From the NCBI RefSeq assembly GCF_014218805.1, contig NZ_JACJUV010000004.1:89127-153126 (forward strand): DNA of 64,000 nt, read 5' to 3'. The translations under genes were made by a program, and so were the position numbers. Below, one piece after another: positions 44,136 to 52,727 of the stretch; position 1 is the stretch's first letter; each line of letters starts with the position of its first letter. The notes under the pieces are model-generated. The model saw only the letters and a list, made by a program, of their open reading frames with translations. It did not search any database and was not told where the DNA came from. The stretch is from Teredinibacter franksiae. GTDB lineage: Bacteria; Pseudomonadota; Gammaproteobacteria; Pseudomonadales; Cellvibrionaceae.

Positions 44136-44189
44136 CCGTCATGTAACGGCAATGGGCAATGGAAAATGGGTAATGCATTAACCTAATGT

Positions 44190-44747
44190 TTAACCCAGCG
44201 CCATAAGGAACAGATTCCTCACTTCTTCATTTCGGCTGTCTGCTATACCTCGGCGGCGGCATTGGGCCGCGCACTCGGCCCAATCGTTTTCACGGACGGC
44301 GCGCGTAAGGCTGGGGAATTTGGTTATTAGACCACGATTACCCAAATTAAAAACCATATCCATCAACGCTAGGCGAACAGATTCAGGGTAGCCGTCATAG
44401 TCGGGGAAATCGTCTCGCAATCTTCTTTCAAAGCCCTCGATTCGGCGGTCAAGTAGGTCATCTATTGCGCCCTCCGGTAAATACAGTTGGGTATATTGCT
44501 TATAGCGGCTAGCGACCTTAGCGGGCTCTTGTTCGGTGACGCTTTCAAAGTCTTGCGCAATTTCCGACGGCGATGCTGAGCTGCCACTATCGCGCAATAA
44601 AAAAGGCAGTGCTTGCGCAGCAGCCACATTGGGCAACATATTGCCCACGCCAACCGTAACCTTTGCCACGGTATCCAGATACATATGATCAATACAGCCT
44701 TCGCCACCCTTGATCAGGTGGCGAAGCTTTTCCATAAAATCAGACAT
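44190..44747 (-). CDS. GH24 (T4-type) lysozyme-like protein
   Basis: 185 residues from ATG 44747, with AGGAGA six bases upstream. The family triad is visible: E16 in KGGEGCIDH, D25 in MYLDTVAK, T31 in VTVGVGN. The C-terminal part has SVRLALMDMVFNLGNRGL and FPSLTRAVRENDWAECAAQC, both typical of phage endolysins. It lacks a signal peptide, so export would need a holin or SAR-like route, or it acts on internalised material. It is 15 bases downstream of a coiled-coil membrane protein gene in the same direction. No other phage genes are nearby. Confidence 0.88.
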   Translation of the reverse strand: MSDFMEKLRHLIKGGEGCIDHMYLDTVAKVTVGVGNMLPNVAAAQALPFLLRDSGSSASPSEIAQDFESVTEQEPAKVASRYKQYTQLYLPEGAIDDLLDRRIEGFERRLRDDFPDYDGYPESVRLALMDMVFNLGNRGLITKFPSLTRAVRENDWAECAAQCRRRGIADSRNEEVRNLFLMALG

Positions 44748-44762
44748 ACGATTCTCCTACGA

Positions 44763-45764
44763 TTAAAGTCCAGCTCCAATGGCGATACCGACAGCCGAGC
44801 AACCCAATAATAACCATTTGTTAGGCGCCTTTATTTCTACCTTTGGCGGCTTTTCCAAACAGCTAACGTACTTTTCGTTAACACCTTCATAAAGCGTAAA
44901 GGCTTTGTCGTACCCTACCTGAAAGGCCTGGGTTTTCGTCTCTTCGAGCTTTAGAACCTTGTCCTTTAGATCTATTACTGAACCATACAAGTCTTCATTT
45001 TGCTTGTATTTGTCGAGCTGTTCCTGCAGCTTAATCTTGGCATTATGCTCAATCACAAAAGTTTCGGCAAACCCCAGCGGTACTGCAAGGTAGTCGATTG
45101 TAAGGTTTAGCTCTTCATTCACCAGCATTTTGGTTACACCCACATTTTTAGCCTTACTCAGTTCTGGGTAGGCCTGAAAAAACGAGCGTAGCTGTTCGTC
45201 CTGAGTACGCAGCATGCGCACATTTAATTGCTGAACTTCCTGCTGTTGCTTTAGCGTAGTGATGGTGTTTTTATTTCGTTCAATTTCCGATGCTTTACCC
45301 TTAATATCGTCTTTTAGCTCGCTTTGCTCGTGCGTTAGTTTTGCCACCTTTGTTTGTAGCGCGGTATGCTCGGTACGCAGTTGTTCGAGTTCGTTTTTAG
45401 CGCGTAAAATTTCTTCTTTATCAACAAATCGCGCGGTTACGTATGCCAAAGCCACCATAGTGCAAACCGCAACAGAGACGGAGGAAATGGCAAGTTTTTT
45501 AATCATGGGTACCTCGATTGTTGATTCACTTAACCCTAGGCCTAGCGCATCAGCAAGGGCGGTAACAATTCGCGAATCGCCTTCGATTAAACTATAGCCA
45601 ACGCGGTGGCCACCCTCTACTGGATTCTCTAAGCGCAGGTATACTGAGCCATTCGCCTCCAACGATTGCAACAATGTTTTTACCATACTGCCGGCGGCAA
45701 TGTTCATGGTGTTTAGCTGACTAATATTAGCGTTATATAAAGCATCTATTTCAGACTGGTTCAT
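44763..45764 (-). CDS. Coiled-coil membrane protein upstream of lysozyme
   Basis: 333 residues from ATG 45764 with AGGGAG five bases upstream (GTG 45770 is in frame). N-terminal cytosolic part of about 90 residues; a transmembrane segment near 92-112 (LAISSVSVAVCTMVALAYVT); a long coiled coil (about 115-180, KNELEQLRTEHTALQTKVAK); a soluble region; and a second hydrophobic segment at the C-terminus (WLLLGCSAVGIAIGAGL). It may be a membrane tether or spanin-like partner for the lysozyme. The family is unknown. Confidence 0.75.
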   Translation of the reverse strand: MNQSEIDALYNANISQLNTMNIAAGSMVKTLLQSLEANGSVYLRLENPVEGGHRVGYSLIEGDSRIVTALADALGLGLSESTIEVPMIKKLAISSVSVAVCTMVALAYVTARFVDKEEILRAKNELEQLRTEHTALQTKVAKLTHEQSELKDDIKGKASEIERNKNTITTLKQQQEVQQLNVRMLRTQDEQLRSFFQAYPELSKAKNVGVTKMLVNEELNLTIDYLAVPLGFAETFVIEHNAKIKLQEQLDKYKQNEDLYGSVIDLKDKVLKLEETKTQAFQVGYDKAFTLYEGVNEKYVSCLEKPPKVEIKAPNKWLLLGCSAVGIAIGAGL

Positions 45765-45770
45765 GCGCAC

Positions 45771-46819
45771 TCCCTAAAGCATGACAACTAAAATGGATCC
45801 CGAATTGTCGATTAACCCCAGCGATTCGGGAAAACTATATTGAAGACTAGTGAGTATCGCAAGCTTCACCTTAAAGTCAAATGGTAGGGGTTAAGGCTTT
45901 GGCTACAGCGAAATATTTTTTATCATGCTTGAGTGTTCTTAAACGGTGGATACTTATGATCACCACCAACTTCACAATGAACACATTGTTTTATATTTTA
46001 ACAGGTGCTACCTGACCTTATTTAACCTTATTGTTCTGCACGCAATATGGCAGAAGCCTAAAGCTTGAGCAACCGTAGAGGCGCGAATAATGACCTGGTC
46101 AGCCGATACAAATCGTAGGGACTCAAACCGGCTTCGGTCTTGCCTAGGAGAAGTAAAGTCGGCTAATAGCGGGATCGGTGTCGCGAATAACCAACATTTA
46201 GCGGCTAAAACATCTAAACGGTCAAGTTATAAAGGGCTACCGGAAAAAATAAACCGTTATGGGAAGCACAGCCAATGGCTTGCTGACTTTTTGCCTATCG
46301 CGCTCGCCGAAACACACAAGCCGCTCAGGCTATGCTGATCGGCTTTACACTGGTGTCTCTGTTGTTGATTGTATAAGGCATACCCTGGATACTTTTGATG
46401 TAATTGGGGACAATATTACCGCCCACAGCTAAAGCCTTATAAAAAGAGTGGGCACCAGGCTCACGTATTGGTCTCCGGGGGCATGTGGTCACCTACTTTT
46501 GTGCAAATAGTAAAGGTGCCCTATAAGGGATTTGAGTGAGGTTTTTTTCAGGGTACTGGTGCGGCCCGGGGAAAACATTATCGCGCACTCAAATTTTACT
46601 ATCAAAGGAAGCTGTACACATTGGCGCACTTTTTTACACTAGCCTTGTAGCTCGGTAGTTTTAACTGGCAGCCATTTGTGTTCGACTTATTGTGGGTTGT
46701 TTTTACGGACGCCTTAGGTTGGGTTTAGCTGCCTTATAAAGTACTTCTATTCGCATGTTAGAGTAAATTTTTGTCGCTTAGCTTCTCCCGTTTTTTAGCA
46801 ATGGATAACACCCAAAAAA
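45771..46819. other. Intergenic region with one doubtful frame
   Basis: About 1 kb. An 82-codon frame at 46090-46338 (MTWSADTNRRDSNRLRSCLG onwards) is basic and has no ribosome binding site; I do not call it. Promoters for the coiled-coil gene and the PLD gene should lie here. Confidence 0.35.
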
Positions 46820-48409
46820 ATGAACATTAAACTTCGCTTTTTAATTCAGCGCTGTACTCTATATACACTGCTATTACTGTCTTTTATTGCTTTTATTGGG
46901 TGCGCCTCATTGCCCAGCGATGTTAGCAGAACGCCCAGTTACGCATTACAAAACACCTCTAGCGCCGAATTAGGGAAACATATTGAGCCCTTATTGCAAG
47001 CTCACCCGAATGAATCGGGGTTTCATGCTTTGTCGCGTGGCATAGAAGCGCTGGCCGCGCGGTTGGTGCTGATGCAAGACGCAGAAATGAGTATCGACGC
47101 ACAATACTATATGTGGCATGACGACCTCTCAGGGAAGGCCATGCACCAACAATTGTTAAAAGCGGCGGATCGAGGCGTAAGGGTAAGGTTACTATTAGAC
47201 GACTTAGATACCGCAGGTAAAGAGAATACGCTTCACCTTATTAATGCGCACGCCAACATAGAAATACGTTTGTTTAATCCGTTTGCAAATAGGAATATGA
47301 GGGCAGGAGATTTTATTACTGACACCTCCCGCGTTAATCATCGTATGCACAATAAAACGCTTACAATCGATAACCAGGTAACAGTCTTTGGTGGTCGAAA
47401 TATAGGCGATGAGTATATGGGGGCTGCGGAGGAGGTCGGATTTAGCGACCTAGACGCCATGGCCATCGGGCCAATTGCTCAAGAGATATCTAATGCCTTC
47501 GATGTGTATTGGAATAGCCAATGGGTATACCCGCTAGATGCTTTTGCAGAAGGTGAACCTGTCACTAAAGACGCAGTAGCGACCTTTCGTAAACAGCTCA
47601 CAGCGTATATAGATACCGCTCAAATGGGTGACTATGCCAAAGCGATGAGCGCCTTAAGCTTGCTTGATGTAACCAGCATTAATGACATTCAGTTTGAGTG
47701 GGGTAGGTGGGTGCTGGTATATGATGCGTCCAGTAAAGTAGACGCAAAGGCGGTTACGAAAGAAACCCATCTTGCACCGCAATTAAAGCAAGGCTTAGAC
47801 CGCGCGCAAAATGAAATTATTATTGTTTCTCCTTATTTTGTGCCTGGCAGTCAATTTGCTGAATATTTGGTTGACCGCGTTAGTGACGGCGTAAGCGTCC
47901 GTATACTGACCAACTCACTCGCCGCCAATGATGTCGCATTAGTTCACTCTGGCTATATGCGTTACCGTAAACAATTGATTGCCGGTGGAGTTGAACTATT
48001 CGAATATAGAACAATAAAATCATCTGAAAAAGTCGGAAGCAAAAACGCGGAGGATGGGTCTAGCTGGAAAGGCGCAGAACGGACAAGTCTTCACGGAAAA
48101 TATTTTGCTTTCGACCAACGTGATGTATTCATAGGGTCGTTTAATTTGGATGCGCGATCTGTCGAACTTAACACTGAGCTGGGTGTTTACTTTGAAAGCC
48201 CCGCGTATGCCCAGGCGCTGCACAATGCTTTTGACGGTAATATTGCAGGCAAGGCTTACAGGGTGCTACTGGACGACAATGGCAAGCTTGTGTGGGAGGC
48301 CGATGATAATGGCAAAGTGATTCGCTATAGCCACGAGCCTGACACAAGCTTATGGAAACGTTTGTCTACACGTTTTCTTTCCTGGTTTGTTCCCGAAAGT
48401 CAGTTATAA
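46820..48409 (+). CDS. Phospholipase D-family lipoprotein (cardiolipin synthase C-like)
   Basis: 529 residues. A signal sequence with lipobox FIGC places the Cys at residue 28. Two HKD motifs are intact: HNKTLTID at 177-184 and HGKYFAFD at 425-432, each followed by the expected GGRN and GSFN segments. The sequence between (QYYMWHDDLSGKAMHQQLLK, then RLLLDDLDTAG; IVSPYFVPG) matches the YmdC/ClsC-like branch. It probably transfers phosphatidyl groups between membrane phospholipids at the periplasmic face. The substrate is not resolved. It is convergent with the antiporter gene. Confidence 0.9.
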   Translation: MNIKLRFLIQRCTLYTLLLLSFIAFIGCASLPSDVSRTPSYALQNTSSAELGKHIEPLLQAHPNESGFHALSRGIEALAARLVLMQDAEMSIDAQYYMWHDDLSGKAMHQQLLKAADRGVRVRLLLDDLDTAGKENTLHLINAHANIEIRLFNPFANRNMRAGDFITDTSRVNHRMHNKTLTIDNQVTVFGGRNIGDEYMGAAEEVGFSDLDAMAIGPIAQEISNAFDVYWNSQWVYPLDAFAEGEPVTKDAVATFRKQLTAYIDTAQMGDYAKAMSALSLLDVTSINDIQFEWGRWVLVYDASSKVDAKAVTKETHLAPQLKQGLDRAQNEIIIVSPYFVPGSQFAEYLVDRVSDGVSVRILTNSLAANDVALVHSGYMRYRKQLIAGGVELFEYRTIKSSEKVGSKNAEDGSSWKGAERTSLHGKYFAFDQRDVFIGSFNLDARSVELNTELGVYFESPAYAQALHNAFDGNIAGKAYRVLLDDNGKLVWEADDNGKVIRYSHEPDTSLWKRLSTRFLSWFVPESQL

Positions 48410-48441
48410 ACTATTGCGTACAACATACACTGCTTAGCATA

Positions 48442-48478
48442 AGATGCTTAGGGTCATCGTTACTTGTACTAAGCATCT
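48442..48478. terminator. Hairpin between PLD lipoprotein and antiporter genes
   Basis: AGATGCTTAG and CTAAGCATCT form a perfect ten-bp stem with a 17-base loop, between two convergent genes and touching the antiporter stop codon. On the plus strand ACTTTG follows. It probably terminates both. Confidence 0.6.
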
Positions 48479-50333
48479 ACTTTGATACGCCTGAGGTTCC
48501 ATCGTTTTGTTTTGAAGGCTTTTCAGCCGAGGGGTCAATCTCCTCTGGCGCAACTGTTTCTATAGCGATAATAGTCGAACCCGCTGTTGGCGTTATAACT
48601 TCGCTGGTGGTAAACGGTGTTATACGACCTTTTGCGTTAATTTCGAATAGCGGTAATCTCGAACTTTTGTATTTATTTTCAAATTGAAGCCAGTCAAATT
48701 CCTCCGATATTTTTGTACTTTTCATTTTTAAGCCCTTGGTAAGCAGGCTTGTTAATTCTAGGTGGGTAATGTTGTCACTGAAGAGGGTTTGACCTTGATA
48801 ACTACTGCCCATTCTATGTTTGTCTGACTGGCTGTTTTCACCCGACATCGGCAGCCTGAATATCTTGTCATTGCCGAAGTCTGAACGAAAATGAATCGCC
48901 GAAACAATATTGACAGAACGCTGCCGAGACAGGGCTAAAAGCCGGCCGATACCGGTTAAATCCATATGAATATCGGCATGCTCTGATACGGGGTTGCCAT
49001 AAAATACGTCTAGCCCCTCCATTCGTGCCTTACGTATGTTATCGGTATTTGAATCCACTAATAGGCAACGAAATTTATGTGCTACGAGCTCATTGGCTAA
49101 TGCGCGCGGAAAGGCACTTGCACCGACGATTAAGAACCCAATCGGCTCAGGTTCCGCAACGCCCAAAAGCCTAGCGAAGTAGCCCGCGGTGAAGCTTTGT
49201 AAAACAACCGTGCCTATAATCACCGAAAAGGTGAGCGGTACGAGCAGTGCCGCTTCAGTATAACCAACAGCGACCAAGCGATCGGCGAAAATAGCCGAAA
49301 TAGCGGCGGCAACAATGCCTCTTGGCGCTATCCAAGACAGTAGCGCACGTTCCCTCCAGCTAACATCTAACCCCAGTGTACTGACTAAAATTTTTGCTGG
49401 TCGAGCAATAAATTGAAGTACGAAAAGTAACAGCAAGGCCGACCCGGCAAAACTTGATAACTGCACAAGGTCTATACGCGCTGCCAGAATAATAAACAGC
49501 ATAGAGATTAGTAGAATACTGAGATGTTCTTTGAAGTTTAGGATGGGGTGAATATCAATAGCCGTTCTATTAGCTAGCCACATTCCCATTACGGTAACCG
49601 CTATCAGGCCAGATTCATGGGCGAGGGCGTTAGACCCGCTGAAAGCCAGCAGCACCAAACTTAAGGTTGCGAAGTTATGCAGGTATTCTGGTAGCAAATT
49701 TTTGGTGAGCAAGCGCCCCAGCAGCCATCCTGCGGCTATTCCGATTATAACACCCACCGCTACTGTCTCTAAAAAGAGACCAATAATATGACTAATGGCC
49801 GGTTGATCAACGCTCACGAGAATGAACTCGTAAGTCAACACAGCCATCAGCGCACCGATAGGGTCAATTGCTATCCCTTCCCAGCGTAAGATATTGGCAA
49901 TTTTTTGTGTCGGCCTAACCGAACGTAACATAGGCACGATAACAGTGGGGCCGGTAACGATAACAATGGCTCCAAATAGAGCGCTTATTTGCCAAGAGAA
50001 ATCAAATATAAAATGTGTGGCGCACGCAACAATAACCCAGGTAACTAGCGCTCCAACGGTAATCATTCGTTGTACAACTTTACTTACGCCTTTAATTTCG
50101 TCTGTATTAAGCGTAAGACTTCCTTCGAACAATATAATAGCAACGGAGAGAGAAACCATTGGCATGAGCAGATTGCCAAATATCGCGTCTGGATCAATCC
50201 AGTTCGTTATTGGGCCCACAGCGAGCCCAGCTAACAACAAGAACACAATTGCAGGAAGCTTGATTCGCCAAGCCAGCCACTGGCAACCCATAGCAAGGAT
50301 AAGAAGCAGCGGAATAATCAGCTCTATTGTCAT
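48477..50333 (-). CDS. CPA1/NhaP-type cation:proton antiporter with TrkA-N-like domain
   Basis: About 618 residues from ATG 50333 (MTIELIIPLLLILAMGCQWL); the frame extends upstream to 50432, but that stretch is not hydrophobic. It has about 12 transmembrane segments with family patterns LFEGSLTL, VTGPTVIVPMLRSVRP, WEGIAIDPIGA (conserved acidic site) and APRGIVAAAISAIFADRL. Residues from about 395 form a Rossmann-like TrkA-N region (FLIVGASAFPRALANELVAH, then LLVDSNTDN), suggesting nucleotide regulation. The C-terminal 100 residues are cytoplasmic and Ser/acid-rich. It exchanges Na+ or K+ for protons across the inner membrane. Confidence 0.88.
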   Translation of the reverse strand: MTIELIIPLLLILAMGCQWLAWRIKLPAIVFLLLAGLAVGPITNWIDPDAIFGNLLMPMVSLSVAIILFEGSLTLNTDEIKGVSKVVQRMITVGALVTWVIVACATHFIFDFSWQISALFGAIVIVTGPTVIVPMLRSVRPTQKIANILRWEGIAIDPIGALMAVLTYEFILVSVDQPAISHIIGLFLETVAVGVIIGIAAGWLLGRLLTKNLLPEYLHNFATLSLVLLAFSGSNALAHESGLIAVTVMGMWLANRTAIDIHPILNFKEHLSILLISMLFIILAARIDLVQLSSFAGSALLLLFVLQFIARPAKILVSTLGLDVSWRERALLSWIAPRGIVAAAISAIFADRLVAVGYTEAALLVPLTFSVIIGTVVLQSFTAGYFARLLGVAEPEPIGFLIVGASAFPRALANELVAHKFRCLLVDSNTDNIRKARMEGLDVFYGNPVSEHADIHMDLTGIGRLLALSRQRSVNIVSAIHFRSDFGNDKIFRLPMSGENSQSDKHRMGSSYQGQTLFSDNITHLELTSLLTKGLKMKSTKISEEFDWLQFENKYKSSRLPLFEINAKGRITPFTTSEVITPTAGSTIIAIETVAPEEIDPSAEKPSKQNDGTSGVSK

Positions 50334-50432
50334 AAAGTATTTACTTATTTGGTTTCTGCATTCAGCGATGAATGGCTCAGTATAGGCAACTAGAGGCTTT
50401 ACACAAGCAGAATCCATGGCGACCCTCAGCAC

Positions 50433-50961
50433 GTTACGGTAACGTTAGCCACAGCTTTTTACATTGAGGTCAAAACCGCCAAAAATCACTCAGCTAACCA
50501 CTGACTTTGAACGTAAAGAAGTTTAATGCAGCAATTGACACCAGTAGCGGTGTAGCATCGCATTTCATAAGGATAGACGTCTGAATTTATCCATTACCAA
50601 ACTAGGCTTCATTGAGTAACTGCGTACACTTTTTACCCTGTGCATAGGAGGAGGGTAACGTGCTTTTCAATATAACGGGACACTTGGAGGTATTGAGCGC
50701 CAAAGTTGATTCAATTAATACCGAGTAGCGCTTGCCTGTATTTATAAGCGATACATTGACGCGGTAGAATGGCGTTATACGGTGTGCGTTTTAGATACTG
50801 GCTTTTCGTTAACCGATTCCGGAATGCCTGTGTTATTCATATAGATGCCCAGTAAATATAGTGTGGTTTACACAGTGTAAACCGAAGGTAAAATGTAATT
50901 GAGCGATAGAGCCACTTAGTATCTAGGCCACCTCAATTAGCAATAGGGACGTTTTTTTACT
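50433..50961. other. Intergenic region, no gene seen
   Basis: About 530 bases between divergent genes, with only short random frames. It should contain both promoters; no hairpin or operator is supported. Confidence 0.35.
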
Positions 50962-51909
50962 ATGGGTTATCCCAGCAGCAAGAATGTGAGTGTTTCGATA
51001 GCTGTGCTTCTATTTTTGAGCTTCGCCGGGTTACCTATTGCGAAAATAAACGCTGAAAACCCTGCCTTTGAGCCGAAATTTTCTGTGTCTGGTATGAGCC
51101 AATCACGCATTGCGTACGAGACAGAATTAACGCTGCTGTTGTTACAAAAAACAGTCGATGAATTTGGGCCCTATACGTACAAAAAAGTTTTACTAGAGGC
51201 CAATTTTAATCGTGGGCGGCGCGAGGTCGCATCGGGAACCCATGTTAATATGTTTGCCAACCCATTACCGGTTCAAAAATTCGCTTCAGATCGCGAACTT
51301 CAAATTGTGCCTATCCCCATCATGAAAGGGTTACTCGGTTACCGCGCATTGGTCGCGCCCCAGCAGCATGTTCAACAACTTTCTAAGATTAAAACTTATA
51401 GCGAACTACAAGCCTATCAGGCAGGCCAGGTTACAGGCTGGGTGGATGTGCGTATTTATCGGGACAATCAACTGCCGGTTACTACCGGCCCTACCATTGT
51501 GAAATTATTCGATATGCTAAGTCACGGCAGGTTTAACTATTTGCCTCTGGGTGTTTCAGAGGTTGAGAAAACACTTGCCAAAAAAGGGCGTACGCCTGAA
51601 CAGGTCGGGGTAGTTCCTGGTGTCGTCCTCTATTACTCGTTTCCAGTGTATTTCCAAGTAAGTAAAAAATACCCATTATTGGCCAACAGGTTGAGGGCCG
51701 GGCTGGAAAAAACCTATGTTGATGGCAGCTTGGATGCCCTTTTCAATAAGCATTTTTCTGATAGCGTAAAACGGCTAGGTGACCAAAACTTACGGGTATT
51801 CTATTTGGCAAACATAACGATTCCTAAGCCCCTGCAAAGCTACCCCCCCATACTGGTTAAATCCAAGAATATTGTCTTATCACCAATTTTGGAGCAGGAC
51901 ACCATTTAA
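50962..51909 (+). CDS. Periplasmic solute-binding-like protein
   Basis: 315 residues with a signal peptide (about 1-33, SVSIAVLLFLSFAGLP, then INAEN). The mature part has ETELTLLLLQKTVDEFGPYT, LQIVPIPIMKGLLGYRALVA, DMLSHGRFNYLPLG and KKYPLLANRLRAGLEKTYVD with DGSLDALFNKHF, a pattern like type II solute-binding folds (SBP family 3). No permease or kinase gene is adjacent, so an orphan sensor or binding role is possible. The next gene (HAD) follows 97 bases later. Confidence 0.72.
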   Translation: MGYPSSKNVSVSIAVLLFLSFAGLPIAKINAENPAFEPKFSVSGMSQSRIAYETELTLLLLQKTVDEFGPYTYKKVLLEANFNRGRREVASGTHVNMFANPLPVQKFASDRELQIVPIPIMKGLLGYRALVAPQQHVQQLSKIKTYSELQAYQAGQVTGWVDVRIYRDNQLPVTTGPTIVKLFDMLSHGRFNYLPLGVSEVEKTLAKKGRTPEQVGVVPGVVLYYSFPVYFQVSKKYPLLANRLRAGLEKTYVDGSLDALFNKHFSDSVKRLGDQNLRVFYLANITIPKPLQSYPPILVKSKNIVLSPILEQDTI

Positions 51910-52006
51910 CCGCACTTTAACTTTAAGGCACTTTTATCCATATTCAACAGGAACTTAACCCTAATGTGGGGCAGGGTGGTAGTGTGAAACTTGCAGCAAT
52001 ATAAAC

Positions 52007-52654
52007 ATGTCCTTAATTAAGGTAAGCAGCATGAGTTCGAATAACAGCGTAAGCACTATACTTTTCGACCTTGGGGGCGTACTTATAGAATTGGATGGCC
52101 CTCCAATTAAAGCGCATTGGATATCAATGCGTCTTTCTCATGAGCAGAATTGGCAGTTATGGATGAGCTCAACTTTTGTTCAGCGGTATGAAACTGGCGC
52201 TATATCATCGGCTGATTTTGTGACTGGTGTTATAGGGGAACTAAACCTCGAAGTCTCTGAGGACGACTTTAAGCAGGCTTTTATTCAATGGCCAAAAGAG
52301 CTGTTCGCGGGCGCTAGCGAAATACTTATGGCGCTTAAGTCGCGCTATACATTAGCATTCTTTTCTAACACTAGCGCCCTGCATTTGCCAAGGTTGCTCG
52401 ATGAGTTGGCCTTGGCCGACTATTTCGACCACACTTATGCGTCCTACGAAATCGGTTTTTTTAAACCAGACGTTCACGGATTTCACTATGTCGTAAAGGA
52501 TATGCGGGTTGAGGCAGCCAATGTGTTGTTTCTTGATGATAACCAAGTCAATGTGGATGCCGCTAGAAAGGCAGGACTGCAGGCCGAAAAGGCCCACGGT
52601 TTAACCGAAGTAAAAAGCGTGTTGAGCGCTTATGGATGCATACGTGAGAAGTAA
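52007..52654 (+). CDS. HAD-superfamily hydrolase (HAD-IA)
   Basis: 215 residues from ATG 52007 (ATG 52031 is also possible). Motif I FDLGGVL with nucleophile D21, motif II FFSNTS, motif III Lys in GFFKPD, and motif IV FLDDNQVNVDAA. The cap between about 30 and 95 is helical, as in HAD-IA phosphatases. It is cytoplasmic and the substrate is unknown. It converges on the TPR gene. Confidence 0.88.
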   Translation: MSLIKVSSMSSNNSVSTILFDLGGVLIELDGPPIKAHWISMRLSHEQNWQLWMSSTFVQRYETGAISSADFVTGVIGELNLEVSEDDFKQAFIQWPKELFAGASEILMALKSRYTLAFFSNTSALHLPRLLDELALADYFDHTYASYEIGFFKPDVHGFHYVVKDMRVEAANVLFLDDNQVNVDAARKAGLQAEKAHGLTEVKSVLSAYGCIREK

Positions 52655-52727
52655 TAACCTGCACACCGTGCCACTAAAACACACTATGCAGGCTTGTAAT
52701 AAGCGCCGAACATAAACCTATTTAGCG

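Noticed and set aside
44190..45764. Prophage remnant
   Set aside because: Only a lysozyme and a coiled-coil membrane protein are present; no structural, integrase or attachment sites are seen nearby.
46090..46338. 82-codon plus-strand frame
   Set aside because: It has no ribosome binding site, no family resemblance and random-looking composition.
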